DNA of 64,000 nt from Chitinophagaceae bacterium (GCA_013696395.1 JACCYQ010000023.1:39763-103762), one strand, 5' to 3'. Shown: positions 8,972 to 19,160, counted from the stretch's first letter. The notes: generated from the sequence alone by a model not told the origin. Made by a program: numbers and translations.

Positions 8972-10192
8972 CTATTTCTCCTTTCTTCTCTTTAACTCTT
9001 TTTTGATTAATCCAAGTTCCCTGCCTGTTTGCCCTTTTACAGATGAATTTTCCTGCGCTCTTCTCATCAGGTATGGAATAACATCTTTTATAGGACCGAA
9101 AGGAAGGTATTTGCTAACAGAACAACCTGCTTTAGCCAGGTTAAAAGTAATATTATCGCTCATGCCATATAGCTGACTAAAATGTACACGTGGATGATCC
9201 AGAGGTAAGTCTTTCTCCTGTAGTAATTGAACGGTATATAAATTACTATACTCATTATGCGATGCAACAACCAGGGATATACGATCCAAATGTTCCATGC
9301 AAAATTTAATGGCAAGGTTATAATCTTTATCCGTTGATTCCTTATCAGGCTGTATAGGTGAAGGATATTTTTTTTGCACGGCCCTTTCTCTTTCCTTCTC
9401 CAGGTAGGCGCCCCTTACCAATTTAGCACCCAGTATAAAATCTTCTTCCACTGATTTCTCAAAACTATCTTTTAAAAATTGCAACCTGTCGTGCCTGTAT
9501 AATTGAAATGTATTGAACACCACCGCTTTTTGCCGGTTGAAATTTTTCATCATTTGCATGGTTAAGGCATCTACAGGATCCTGTATCCAAGAATCTTCAG
9601 CATCTATTAAAACACCCACATTGGATTCATAAGCGATAGCTGCAATCCGGTATAATCGATCAACAACTCTTTCCCATTCCCCAACTTCACCAGGCGTTAA
9701 AATTTCCGTATGCACTTTACCGTTATAACCGCTGTTTTCAGTTGCGGCTGCATCTAATTTTTCCAGTAGAGCAAAGCGTGCAAGGCCGGTAACCTTTACA
9801 CTCATATAAGGAATCCCGGGTTGTAAAGCAGCATGTTTTATTACCCGGATAAATTCTTCACAGGCCTGGTCAAAATTTTCTTCACCATCTTTTCCTTCCA
9901 CTCCATAATCAAGAATAGCCTGCACATTCGATTTGCTTAATTTCTCAGCCACCTTAACGGTTTCAGATAGCGTTTCCCCACCTACAAAATGTTCAAAAAT
10001 GGTTGCCTTTATCAGTCCTTTAACGGGTAATTTATTATTGATAGCCCAGGGTGTAATTTTTAAACCCAGGTTAACGAGCCAATCCATATTCATGGAGGCA
10101 AATAATAAATGTGCAAGCTTCAATTGCCTGTCCGACATATAGGCAAAGGCTGTTTTTGTATCATCAAAATCAATCTTTTCCAAAATTTTCAT
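8972..10192 (-). CDS. Proline dehydrogenase family protein
   Basis: MSVKVTGLARFALLEKL..., VGVLIDAEDSWIQDP, FILGAKLVRGAYLEKERERA, SLVVASHNEYS: proline dehydrogenase motifs. Confidence 0.9.
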   Translation of the reverse strand: MKILEKIDFDDTKTAFAYMSDRQLKLAHLLFASMNMDWLVNLGLKITPWAINNKLPVKGLIKATIFEHFVGGETLSETVKVAEKLSKSNVQAILDYGVEGKDGEENFDQACEEFIRVIKHAALQPGIPYMSVKVTGLARFALLEKLDAAATENSGYNGKVHTEILTPGEVGEWERVVDRLYRIAAIAYESNVGVLIDAEDSWIQDPVDALTMQMMKNFNRQKAVVFNTFQLYRHDRLQFLKDSFEKSVEEDFILGAKLVRGAYLEKERERAVQKKYPSPIQPDKESTDKDYNLAIKFCMEHLDRISLVVASHNEYSNLYTVQLLQEKDLPLDHPRVHFSQLYGMSDNITFNLAKAGCSVSKYLPFGPIKDVIPYLMRRAQENSSVKGQTGRELGLIKKELKRRKEK

Positions 10193-10303
10193 ACGACATT
10201 AATAAGTGCAGCAAATTTAGTTGAAACCCATTAATTGTTATGCACAGTTTATCAATCATATTAAGTAAGGGACAGGCATTACCTTTGCCCAAATTAAAAA
10301 AAA

Positions 10304-10819
10304 ATGAAGGGGAAAAAGGCGAATGAAAGTTTTACTATGATGACGGAAATTGTTTTACCAAACGACACCAACACTTTTGGTAATTTAATGGGTGGAAGAT
10401 TGATGTACTGGATGGATATTGCCGCGGCCATTGCGGCTCAAAAACATTCAAATGCACCTGTGGTAACCGCGTCTGTCGATAATATATCTTTTGAAAATTC
10501 CATAAAGCTTGGAAACGTAGTTCATATAGAAGCAAAAGTGACCCGCTCATTCAATACATCCATGGAAGTTCACCTGCGGGTTTGGGGAGAAGATATTATA
10601 CAGAAATATAAATATAAAAGCAATGAAGCTTATTATACTTTCGTTGCATTGGATCCAAACAGCCGGCCACGCTCTGTTGAACCATTGATACCAGAAACGA
10701 AGGAGGAAACAAACCTTTACGAGGGTGCATTAAGAAGAAGGCAATTAAGATTGATATTGGGTGGTAAAATGAAGCCTGACGATGCCCTTGAATTAAAAGC
10801 GCTTTTTTTTAAGGATTAA
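10304..10819 (+). CDS. Acyl-CoA thioesterase, hotdog fold
   Basis: LPNDTNTFGNLMGGRLMYWMDIAAAIAAQKHSNAPVVTASVDNISFENSIKLGNVVHIEA. Confidence 0.88.
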   Translation: MKGKKANESFTMMTEIVLPNDTNTFGNLMGGRLMYWMDIAAAIAAQKHSNAPVVTASVDNISFENSIKLGNVVHIEAKVTRSFNTSMEVHLRVWGEDIIQKYKYKSNEAYYTFVALDPNSRPRSVEPLIPETKEETNLYEGALRRRQLRLILGGKMKPDDALELKALFFKD

Positions 10820-10834
10820 TCACATTTTTATTAA

Positions 10835-11602
10835 TTATTTATCTATGGATTGCCAGTGATGCGGACCCTGCATCATATGGAGTTTGCTTTGTTCAATAGC
10901 AATCATTACCTGTGCGAGTATGTTATCGAGACTATCATCATAATCAATTTGTAAAGGCTCTTTAAATTGCACAGATAACAGAACGCCTTTCTTTTTAAAC
11001 TTAAGACCTTTTTTATTAAATGCCCTCCAGAAGCCACTTATTACAATGGGCACAACAACCGGTTTATTTTTTTTGATAAGAAAGGCAGTTCCTTTTCTTC
11101 CCGGTGCAAAAGGTTTGGTGGTTCCCTGCGGAAAAGAAATAACCCAGCTGGATTCTAATGCTCTTTCAATTTTCCGAGTATCGGATGGATCCAGGCCTCT
11201 TTGTACTTCTGTCCCTTCTGCACGCCAGGTGCGTTTTATGGTTACTGCACCACCCAGGGAAAATAAGCGGCTCATCCAACTGCCTTTCATGGTTTCTTCA
11301 GCGGCCACATAATATACATTCGAAAATGGGTTCAACAAATAATATGGTATGCCCAGCCTGTTCACTTTACCCCACTTTACGGCACAAAAAATATGAAGGA
11401 AAGTAATGACATCCGCAAAATAAGTCTGGTGATTGCTGACAAATAATACATTCTGTTTGGGGAGATCTTTGAGGTATTCTGTACCTGAAATTTTTAATTT
11501 ATTGATGATGGCAATACCCGGGTAAGAAGCAAAACCTACAATGGCATACACCAATTTTCTAACCAGCTTTACATTTTTTAATCGATCTGTAAATGCGCTC
11601 AT
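10835..11602 (-). CDS. 1-acyl-sn-glycerol-3-phosphate acyltransferase-like protein (PlsC domain)
   Basis: VLFVSNHQTYFADVITFLH (NHxxxxD), FPQGTTKP, GTAFLIKKNKPVVVPIVISG. Confidence 0.88.
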   Translation of the reverse strand: MSAFTDRLKNVKLVRKLVYAIVGFASYPGIAIINKLKISGTEYLKDLPKQNVLFVSNHQTYFADVITFLHIFCAVKWGKVNRLGIPYYLLNPFSNVYYVAAEETMKGSWMSRLFSLGGAVTIKRTWRAEGTEVQRGLDPSDTRKIERALESSWVISFPQGTTKPFAPGRKGTAFLIKKNKPVVVPIVISGFWRAFNKKGLKFKKKGVLLSVQFKEPLQIDYDDSLDNILAQVMIAIEQSKLHMMQGPHHWQSIDK

Positions 11603-11693
11603 TCTTTTCAGTTAGTTTTTTCAATGAATCGTTCTCAAATGTATGATATTAGAAAACATAATCACCACCACATCAAAAAACCAGCGCATAAAA

Positions 11694-11718
11694 AAAAGGT
11701 TGCCGGTGGCAACCTTTT
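11694..11718 (-). terminator. Intrinsic terminator of rpsA
   Basis: AAAAGGTTGCC-GGT-GGCAACCTTTT, A/T tracts on both sides, 22 bp past the rpsA stop. Confidence 0.8.
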
Positions 11719-11740
11719 AAGGATTTATCATTGGGAGTTC

Positions 11741-13675
11741 TTATTCTCCGCTTTCTTCCTTCTTTAATTTTTCCTTGATCTCCGCTAAAGCACCCAGGTC
11801 ACCAAGGGTTGATTTTTCAACCTTGCTTTGCATGGTCTTAATTGTCTTTTTAGTTTTATCGGATTCAACTTTTGCTTCTTTTTTAGCAGCTTCCTTTTCA
11901 TCTGTTTTAACCTGTTCCCAGATGCGTGAATGAGAAACCACGATGCGCTTTTCGTTGCGATCAAATTCGATAACCATGAATTCCGCATTTTCTTCTGCAT
12001 TTACCGAAGTACCATCTTCTTTAGAGAGATGACGGTTTGGTGCAAATCCTTCCAGCCCGTATGACAAATGCACAATAGCGCCTTTATCATCTTTGCGGCT
12101 CACAGTACCTTCATGAACAGAGCCAACTGCAAATGTATCCTGCAATGTATTCCATGGATCTTCTTCCAGTTGCTTGTGGCCTAACTGCAATTTGCGATTT
12201 TCTTTATCGATACCTAAAATGATTACATCAATATTTTCAGCCACTTTAGTGTACTCACTTGGGTGATTGAAACGCTTTAACCAACTCAGGTCACTGATGT
12301 GAATCATACCTCCAATACCTGGAGCCAGTTCAACAAAAACACCATAAGGTGTAATGTTTTTCACCAATCCTGCATGACGGCTGTTTTCAGGAAATCTTGT
12401 TTCAATATCATTCCAAGGATCATCTGAAAGTTGTTTAATGGATAAGCTCATTTTGCGACTTCCTTTATCAAGTGTCACAATTTTAGCCTTATGTTCATCA
12501 CCCAATTTGAAAAACTCCTTAGCATTAATTGGTGTATTGGCCCATGTAATTTCACTTACGTGTACCAAACCTTCAACACCAGGCATAATTTCCAGGAATG
12601 CGCCATAATCTTCTATATTCACAACTTTACCACTCACTTCCAAACCTTCAGCAATTGTTTCCGGTAATATATCCCATGGGTGTGGTGTTAATTGTTTCAG
12701 ACCAAGGCTGATTCGTTTTTTCTCATCATCAAAATCAAGGACCACCACTTTAATTTTTTCATCCAGTTTCAATACTTCTGATGGATGAGAGATACGTCCC
12801 CAACTGATATCAGTGATATATAATAAGCCGTCAAGACCACCCAGATCCATAAATGCACCAAAGTCAGTGATATTCTTCACGGTTCCTTCAAGTACTTGTC
12901 CTTTTTCCAGCTTGCTCATTATTTCAGCACGCTGTGCTTCAATATCGCTTTCAATTAATGCTTTGTGAGATACTACGGCATTCTTAATGGTTTCATTAAT
13001 CTTAACAACTTTAAATTCCATTGTCTTACCTACGAACTGATCGTAATCCGTAACAGGTTTCACATCTATCTGCGAACCTGGTAAGAAAGTTTCCATTCCA
13101 AAAACATCAACGATCAATCCGCCTTTGGTTTTTGAAGTTACCGTACCGGTGATTACTTCACCTGTTTTATGCACTTCAACAATACGTTCCCAGGCGCGGG
13201 TAATACGGGCCGATTTACGGCTTAAGTTCAGGTGACCATCACGGTCTTCCTTTTCTACCACCATTACTTCCACTTCATCACCAACTTTTAAAGTAGGTAT
13301 GTCGCGGAATTCGTTTAAAGAAACAAGTCCATCACTTTTAAATCCGATATTGATTACAACATCAGTTTTAGTAACACCTACTACAATTCCATTCACTAAT
13401 TCACCGTCCGTAATAGCAACAAATGTGTTATCATAAACATTGTCGTATTTTTCTTTTTCTTCTTTGGAGTAACTGGCTACATTGCGTTTGTCAATGCTCC
13501 AATCAAAATCATCATGAGGGGTTTGTTTGGGGTATTCTTTTGCCACAGGTGCAGTTGTTGTCGCTGTAGTAGTTTCTGTTCCGATATCAACGGAATCAGA
13601 AGCATTCTCCTGTGCATCAGCGTTTGAGCCAGCCTGTCCGGCAGGCAGGTTAAGAATGTTGTTTTCGTCAGACAT
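11741..13675 (-). CDS. rpsA: 30S ribosomal protein S1
   Basis: Multiple S1 domains (GTVKNITDFGAFMDLGGLDGLLYITDISW, GKVVNIEDYGAFLEIMPGVEGLVHVSEITW, GLVKNITPYGVFVELAPGIGGMIHISDLSW). Confidence 0.97.
   Translation of the reverse strand: MSDENNILNLPAGQAGSNADAQENASDSVDIGTETTTATTTAPVAKEYPKQTPHDDFDWSIDKRNVASYSKEEKEKYDNVYDNTFVAITDGELVNGIVVGVTKTDVVINIGFKSDGLVSLNEFRDIPTLKVGDEVEVMVVEKEDRDGHLNLSRKSARITRAWERIVEVHKTGEVITGTVTSKTKGGLIVDVFGMETFLPGSQIDVKPVTDYDQFVGKTMEFKVVKINETIKNAVVSHKALIESDIEAQRAEIMSKLEKGQVLEGTVKNITDFGAFMDLGGLDGLLYITDISWGRISHPSEVLKLDEKIKVVVLDFDDEKKRISLGLKQLTPHPWDILPETIAEGLEVSGKVVNIEDYGAFLEIMPGVEGLVHVSEITWANTPINAKEFFKLGDEHKAKIVTLDKGSRKMSLSIKQLSDDPWNDIETRFPENSRHAGLVKNITPYGVFVELAPGIGGMIHISDLSWLKRFNHPSEYTKVAENIDVIILGIDKENRKLQLGHKQLEEDPWNTLQDTFAVGSVHEGTVSRKDDKGAIVHLSYGLEGFAPNRHLSKEDGTSVNAEENAEFMVIEFDRNEKRIVVSHSRIWEQVKTDEKEAAKKEAKVESDKTKKTIKTMQSKVEKSTLGDLGALAEIKEKLKKEESGE
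13632..13646. repeat. Small GC-rich palindromic element inside rpsA reading frame
   Basis: GCCTG-TCCGG-CAGGC inverted repeat in an AT-rich genome, translated within LPAGQAG near the S1 N-terminus. Confidence 0.55.
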
Positions 13676-13709
13676 AATTAATAATCCCGTGGTTTTTTTA
13701 TCGGGGCAG

Positions 13710-13717
13710 CAAAGATA
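13710..13717 (-). promoter_or_regulatory. Candidate Bacteroidota -7 element (TATCTTTG) upstream of rpsA
   Basis: Plus strand CAAAGATA = minus TATCTTTG matching TAnnTTTG, 35 bp upstream of rpsA start; no clear -33 seen. Confidence 0.45.
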
Positions 13718-13878
13718 GGATAAATAGGTCTTTTGGCTAGGCGAAAAGGTAGTTTTTTCAGGATTTTAACCCGTTTCAGCTTAAAAAAACAGGTATCTAA
13801 AATTAAAAGGGTCCAGGTGGTGTTATTATTTAATTTATATTGAACACCAGCTTTTTTGCTTAACAAAATATTGGTCAT

Positions 13879-14847
13879 TTGTTATACCAGACATTAAAAA
13901 TACTCGTTGGCCTTTTTTTGAAGATATTTTGCAGGCATATAGAAATCAATAAACCAGAAATTTTAAAGATCAAAGGACCTGTATTGTTAGCCAGCAATCA
14001 CCCCAATTCCCTTCTTGATGCAATCATCATTGATGTTCTTTTTGAACAACCAGTATATTCTTTAACAAGAGGCGATGTATTTAAAAAACGTTTTATTGCC
14101 GACATTTTAACCAGTTTAAGAATGTTGCCGGTGTACCGGGCCAGCGAAGGAAATGAAAATCTTTCAGCCAATTACGAAACCTTCGATGCCTGTAAATCCA
14201 TATTCAAAAAGAATGGTATTATCCAGATTTTCAGCGAAGGTTTATGTATCAATGAATGGCGGCTGAGACCTTTGAAAAAAGGAACTGCCAGGCTGGCCTT
14301 AAGCAGCTGGGAAGATGGTATCCCATTACAGGTTATACCCGTTGGAATTAATTACAGCAGTTTCAGGCGATTTGGGAAAAATGTATTTATCAATTTCGGG
14401 AATTCGATACACATGCAAGACATCAATCAAAGTGATGCTACGGGTTTAAAACACATGGCATTTAATAATCTGTTAAACGAGGAATTGACAAAGTTGGTTT
14501 TTGACATTAAAAAAAATGATATTGAAAAACAGGAACGATTGCTGAAAATTCCAAATTCAATTTTAAAAAAATGCGTGCTGTTTATTCCTTCTGCTATAGG
14601 TTTTCTTATTCATAGTATATTATATATCCCGATAAAACTATTTGCCCTTAAAAAGGCCGGGCACAATGATCATTTTGATTCTTTGGTAATGGTTTTATTG
14701 TTTTTTCTATACCCGCTTTTTCTGTTGTTAGTATTCCTGGGTTTATATTTTTCTGGATTTTTGTATGCAGGCTTTTTAATCCTTTTTCTGTTGCCTTTTA
14801 CAGCCTGGGCGTATGTACAAATAAAACCTCAGTTAGACAAGCAGTGA
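13879..14847 (+). CDS. Lysophospholipid acyltransferase / PlsC-domain membrane protein
   Basis: VLLASNHPNSLLDAIIID (NHxxxxD), VYRASEGNENLS, IFSEGLCINEWRLRPLKKGTARLAL; C-terminal TM helices; TTG start in track. Confidence 0.85.
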   Translation: MLYQTLKILVGLFLKIFCRHIEINKPEILKIKGPVLLASNHPNSLLDAIIIDVLFEQPVYSLTRGDVFKKRFIADILTSLRMLPVYRASEGNENLSANYETFDACKSIFKKNGIIQIFSEGLCINEWRLRPLKKGTARLALSSWEDGIPLQVIPVGINYSSFRRFGKNVFINFGNSIHMQDINQSDATGLKHMAFNNLLNEELTKLVFDIKKNDIEKQERLLKIPNSILKKCVLFIPSAIGFLIHSILYIPIKLFALKKAGHNDHFDSLVMVLLFFLYPLFLLLVFLGLYFSGFLYAGFLILFLLPFTAWAYVQIKPQLDKQ

Positions 14848-16068
14848 AGTAGTCTTGGCAATTTCATTAGCTGCTATCCATCCACTCGTCCATGCATGTT
14901 GAAAATTATAACCGCCGGTTATTCCATCCACGTCAAGGATTTCACCTGCAAAAAAAAGATTATTTACTTTTCTGCTCTTCATGGTATTTGCATCAACCTC
15001 CGTTAAGCGAATACCTCCCGCCGTTACAAATTCTTCTTTAAAAGTAGTTTTACCTTTAATGTCTGCTTCATATAGAACCAGGTTCCTGATCAGCATGTTT
15101 TGTTCTTTTGCCGGCAGGTTGGACCATGTGATTTCCGGGTTTACAATTGAATGATGTAAAATGAATTCCCACAACCTGGCAGGTAATCCAAAGGGATTTT
15201 TATGTAGGATTTTTTGAGAAGCGATACTGAATCTTATTGCTTGAAATTCCTGCTTAAGTGTTACTTCAGTGTATGCAGGAAGCCAATTAACGATGATACC
15301 GAATTCATAATTTTTATCTTTAAATTCCCTTGCTCCCCATGCACTTAATTTCAAAATAGCGGGGCCGCTGATTCCCCAGTGAGTAATGAGTAATGGTCCT
15401 TGCTCCTGTAATTTTGATCCTCTTATTTTAACAAGCACATTTTCAACGCTTATGCCCATCAATTTGGTGATGGGATGTGCCGGCATATTAAATGTAAAAA
15501 GAGACGGTATGGGTTCTTCGATTGTATGTCCTAAATGCTTCAGCCAATCGAACATGCTAAGCTTTGGAAAACCTCCACTCGCTACACATACATAATTGGC
15601 AACAATAGTTTGATTGGGTAAATGAATCTTGAAGTGATCTTGCAAGGGCTCAATATTTTTTACCTCAGCATGCATCCTGACCTGGACACCATATTGATCC
15701 GCTTCTGAAAGCAGGCAATTTATAATTGTTTGAGAAGAATCAGTAACAGGAAACATTCTTCCGTCCTGTTCTGATTTTAACTCCACGCCCCTTTCCTGAA
15801 ACCACTGAATAGTATCGGTGGTAAAAAACTGATGAAAAGATTTTTTAACAAAGTTCATTCCACGCGGATATCGCTTACTCATTTCCGGTATATCAAAACA
15901 GGCATGTGTAACATTGCATCTTCCACCACCTGAAACTTTAACTTTGGAAAGCAATTTGGATGATTTCTCTAACAGGACAACCTCGAGCAAAGGATTGAGT
16001 CTTGCTGCATTTACCGCACAAAAAAAACCGGCAGCTCCTCCACCAATTACAACCAGTTTCTTTTTCAA
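14833..16068 (-). CDS. NAD(P)/FAD-dependent oxidoreductase, HI0933/YhiN family
   Basis: KKLVVIGGGAAGFFCAVNAARLNP..., KVKVSGGGRCNVTHACFD, FVTAGGIRLTEVDANTMKSRKVNNLFFAGEILDVDGITGGYNFQHAWTSG. Confidence 0.92.
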   Translation of the reverse strand: MKKKLVVIGGGAAGFFCAVNAARLNPLLEVVLLEKSSKLLSKVKVSGGGRCNVTHACFDIPEMSKRYPRGMNFVKKSFHQFFTTDTIQWFQERGVELKSEQDGRMFPVTDSSQTIINCLLSEADQYGVQVRMHAEVKNIEPLQDHFKIHLPNQTIVANYVCVASGGFPKLSMFDWLKHLGHTIEEPIPSLFTFNMPAHPITKLMGISVENVLVKIRGSKLQEQGPLLITHWGISGPAILKLSAWGAREFKDKNYEFGIIVNWLPAYTEVTLKQEFQAIRFSIASQKILHKNPFGLPARLWEFILHHSIVNPEITWSNLPAKEQNMLIRNLVLYEADIKGKTTFKEEFVTAGGIRLTEVDANTMKSRKVNNLFFAGEILDVDGITGGYNFQHAWTSGWIAANEIAKTTSLLV

Positions 16069-16094
16069 TAGAACAAAAGCATTTTGAATTTTTA

Positions 16095-16943
16095 CTAGTA
16101 GTCAGAAAACAAATGGGGATTTGCTTTTTCTGCAGCTTCAATAGGTATATAATCAGAGAGTATGTCCGCTTTGTTTTTTCTGATGCATACATCGTGTTCA
16201 AAATGAACAGATGTTTTCAGATCTTTCGTTTTCACTGTCCAACCATCTTTTTCAGTAAATACATCTTTTGTGCCGAGGTTGATCATAGGTTCAATGGCCA
16301 GCACCATACCTTCTTTTAATTTAGGACCCGTTCCCCGACGACCGTAGTTGGGCACCTGGGGATCTTCATGCATTTCTATTCCCAGTCCATGACCTACCAG
16401 TTCTCTCACTACACCAAAACCACATTTTTTTTCCGTATGTTCCCAGATGGCAAAAGAAATATCACCCAAACGGTTACCCACAACCGCTTTTTCTATTCCT
16501 TTATATAAACTCTCTTTGGTAACTTTTATTAATTGAATATTTTCCTTACCGGGATCACCAATGGAAAATGTATAAGCATGATCACCATGCCAGCCATCCT
16601 TGATAATACCCACATCAACTGAAACAACATCTCCTTCCTTTAATTCGGTACCATTTGGAAAGCCATGTACCACTACTTCATTCACAGAAATACAGGAATT
16701 AAATGGATAGCCGTTATAATTTAAAAAAGATGGAATGCCCTGATGATCGCGGATAAATTCTCCAATAACGATATCCAATGATAAGGTTGTAATGCCGGGT
16801 TTTAGAATTTTTGCAATTTCAGTCAATGATGCACTTACGAGTAATGCACTTACCCGCATCAATTCAACTTCTTCATTTGTTTTATAATGAATCATTCTGC
16901 TTCCTGACAATTTAGTTTCTGCACAGATTCGATTGCGTTTCAC
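16095..16943 (-). CDS. map: Type I methionyl aminopeptidase (start possibly at 16895)
   Basis: ISVNEVVVHGFPNGTELKEGDVVSVDVGIIKDGWHGDHAYTF, GHGLGIEMHEDPQVPNYG, GMVLAIEPMI; downstream of secY. Confidence 0.93.
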   Translation of the reverse strand: MKRNRICAETKLSGSRMIHYKTNEEVELMRVSALLVSASLTEIAKILKPGITTLSLDIVIGEFIRDHQGIPSFLNYNGYPFNSCISVNEVVVHGFPNGTELKEGDVVSVDVGIIKDGWHGDHAYTFSIGDPGKENIQLIKVTKESLYKGIEKAVVGNRLGDISFAIWEHTEKKCGFGVVRELVGHGLGIEMHEDPQVPNYGRRGTGPKLKEGMVLAIEPMINLGTKDVFTEKDGWTVKTKDLKTSVHFEHDVCIRKNKADILSDYIPIEAAEKANPHLFSDY

Positions 16944-16973
16944 CCTGGAAAATCAATGCAGCTTTATTTTTAC

Positions 16974-17001
16974 AACAAAACCCGGCCAAAGCCAGGTTTT
17001 G
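16974..17001 (-). terminator. Possible terminator/stem-loop between secY and map
   Basis: CAAAACCCGG-CCAAAG-CCAGGTTTTG imperfect inverted repeat. Confidence 0.45.
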
Positions 17002-17020
17002 CAGTTATTTTAAAATTAAA

Positions 17021-18355
17021 TTAAACAGATGTCTGTGTAACTGTTTGTCTTCCCTGGATGCGGCCACTCTTCATCAAACCATCATATTGACGCATCATTA
17101 ACTGAGTTTCCACTTGTTGCAATGTATCCAATACAACACCAACCATAATCAGTAAGGATGTTCCTCCAAAAAAGGTTGAGAAACCCTGTGTAACGCCTAA
17201 ACGTTCTGCAATTCCAGGCAGGATACCAATGAAAGCAAGTAATATGGCGCCCGGCAATGTTACTTTATCCATGATTACCCCAATATAATCGGTGGTAGGC
17301 TGGCCAGGTTTAACACCTGGGATAAAACCATTATTTTGTTTCAGGTTATCTGAAATCTGCTTGGGATTAAAGATCAAGGCTGTGTATAAGAATGTAAAAC
17401 CAATAACTACAGCGGCATAAACCCCCATATACCATAAATTCTTATGGTCTGAAAAAACGGCGGCAATTCCCTGACCGGTTTCAGTACCTGTTAATGAAAA
17501 CATGGTTGGTAAAAACATAATGGCTTGCGCAAAGATTATTGGCATTACACCCGCACTATTAACCTTAATGGGTAAAAACTGGCGTGCGCCTGTAAACTGG
17601 CGATTACCTACAATCTGTTTGGCATAATTTACCGGAATTTTTCTAACCCCTTGTATCAACATGATACAACCCATAATGATTGCAAGAAGAATTGCTATTT
17701 CAATTATAAAGACCAGGATCATTCCTGTACGGGTTGATTTAGCTACAAACTCCTGAACAAATGTTTGCGGTAAACGGGCAATAATTCCGATCATGATAAT
17801 CAATGAAGTACCATTCCCTAGTCCTTTATCCGTAATTTTTTCACCCATCCACATTACGAACATAGTTCCGGCTGTTAATACAATTACGGAGGTAAGCCAG
17901 AAATAAGGAGTAAAGCTTTCAATCATTCCACCTTGCTGAGTCATCTGTCTCAGATACGCTACATATGCAGATGCCTGAACAAAAGTTACAAGTACTGTTA
18001 AATAACGGGTCCACTGGTTAATCTTTTTACGTCCGCTATCACCTTCTTTCTGCATTTTCTGGAACTGCGGAACCAGCACCGTCATCAATTGCATAAAGAT
18101 GGAAGCTGAGATATATGGCATGATACCCAATGCAAAAATTGATGCCTGGGAAAAGGCACCACCTGCAAACATATCAATCATACCAAGCATACCACCCTGG
18201 CCTGCGTTCAGATCAAGTCCGGCCGGGTCAATACCTGGTAATACAACATGTGTACCTATACGATAAATCAGAATGAGTAATAAAGTAAAAAGAATTTTAC
18301 TTCTGAGTTCTTCAATACTCCAGATATTTCTAAACGTTTGAATAAATTTCTTCAC
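17021..18355 (-). CDS. secY: Preprotein translocase subunit SecY
   Basis: Multi-TM; RIGTHVVLPGIDP, ITDKGLGNGTSLIIMIGI, IYTALIFNP-like region, VLDTLQQVETQLMMRQYDGLMKSGRI. Confidence 0.97.
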   Translation of the reverse strand: MKKFIQTFRNIWSIEELRSKILFTLLLILIYRIGTHVVLPGIDPAGLDLNAGQGGMLGMIDMFAGGAFSQASIFALGIMPYISASIFMQLMTVLVPQFQKMQKEGDSGRKKINQWTRYLTVLVTFVQASAYVAYLRQMTQQGGMIESFTPYFWLTSVIVLTAGTMFVMWMGEKITDKGLGNGTSLIIMIGIIARLPQTFVQEFVAKSTRTGMILVFIIEIAILLAIIMGCIMLIQGVRKIPVNYAKQIVGNRQFTGARQFLPIKVNSAGVMPIIFAQAIMFLPTMFSLTGTETGQGIAAVFSDHKNLWYMGVYAAVVIGFTFLYTALIFNPKQISDNLKQNNGFIPGVKPGQPTTDYIGVIMDKVTLPGAILLAFIGILPGIAERLGVTQGFSTFFGGTSLLIMVGVVLDTLQQVETQLMMRQYDGLMKSGRIQGRQTVTQTSV

Positions 18356-18427
18356 GGAAGTTGTAATATTTTAGGGCCAGTAAAAGCAAAAAATGCATTT
18401 TCATGCATCATCGCAAATTACTTAAAA

Positions 18428-18877
18428 TTACTTGATTATCTCTACTGAACCACCGGCGGCTTCGATTGCTGTTTTTGCTTTTTCGCTGATAGCATTTACC
18501 TTGAAAGTCATTTTGGCTTTCAAATCTCCATTGCCTAATATTTTAATTCTGTCAAACTGCCCGATAAGACCGTTAACATACAGATTTTCTAAAGAGATCT
18601 CTTTTAAATCGTACTTCTCAACCAATTGGTCAATTTGTCCAAGGTTCAATACTTTATATTCTATGCGATTGATATTCTTAAACCCGCGTTTAGGTAAGCG
18701 ACGTTGAATGGGCATCTGGCCACCTTCATGAGCCATCTTTCTTTTATAACCTGTACGTGCCTGAGCACCTTTAGTTCCTTTAGTTGAAGTTCCGCCATGT
18801 CCTGATGCTTCACCACGACCAATTCTTTTTACTTTTTTTACAGCGCCTTTTGCAGGTCTTAATTCATGTAGTTTCAT
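18428..18877 (-). CDS. rplO: 50S ribosomal protein L15
   Basis: MKLHELRPAKGAVKKVKRIGRGEASGHGGTSTKGTKGAQAR. Confidence 0.97.
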   Translation of the reverse strand: MKLHELRPAKGAVKKVKRIGRGEASGHGGTSTKGTKGAQARTGYKRKMAHEGGQMPIQRRLPKRGFKNINRIEYKVLNLGQIDQLVEKYDLKEISLENLYVNGLIGQFDRIKILGNGDLKAKMTFKVNAISEKAKTAIEAAGGSVEIIK

Positions 18878-18899
18878 TGCTTTTATTTTTTAACTCATC

Positions 18900-18935
18900 G
18901 CCCCGAAAGCTTCCGTTTTTTAAACAGTACGGGGC
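18900..18935. repeat. Inverted repeat in rplO-rpmD spacer
   Basis: GCCCCG ... CGGGGC, 24-nt loop. Confidence 0.55.
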
Positions 18936-18974
18936 TCGCTTTTTAAAATTTATTGTCCCTCTTGATCTAAGGAC

Positions 18975-19160
18975 TTACCCTTCCACCTCTTCAACAGTGA
19001 TCAGGTGGTTAACTTTATTTACCATACCTAATATCTGTGGGGTGGCTTCAACTTCTTTGGTTGAATTCATCTTATTTAAACCCAATGCCTGCAATGTAAG
19101 TTTCTGGCGTTTCGATCTGTCAATAGGACTTTTTACCAATGTTACTTTAATCTTTTTCAT
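18975..19160 (-). CDS. rpmD: 50S ribosomal protein L30
   Basis: KKIKVTLVKSPIDRSKRQKLTLQALGLNKMNST...GMVNKVNHLITVEEV; operon position. Confidence 0.95.
   Translation of the reverse strand: MKKIKVTLVKSPIDRSKRQKLTLQALGLNKMNSTKEVEATPQILGMVNKVNHLITVEEVEG

Noticed and set aside
13678-13878. 66-aa minus-strand ORF upstream of rpsA
   Set aside because: It overlaps the candidate rpsA -7 element and has no recognisable protein features; probably untranslated leader.
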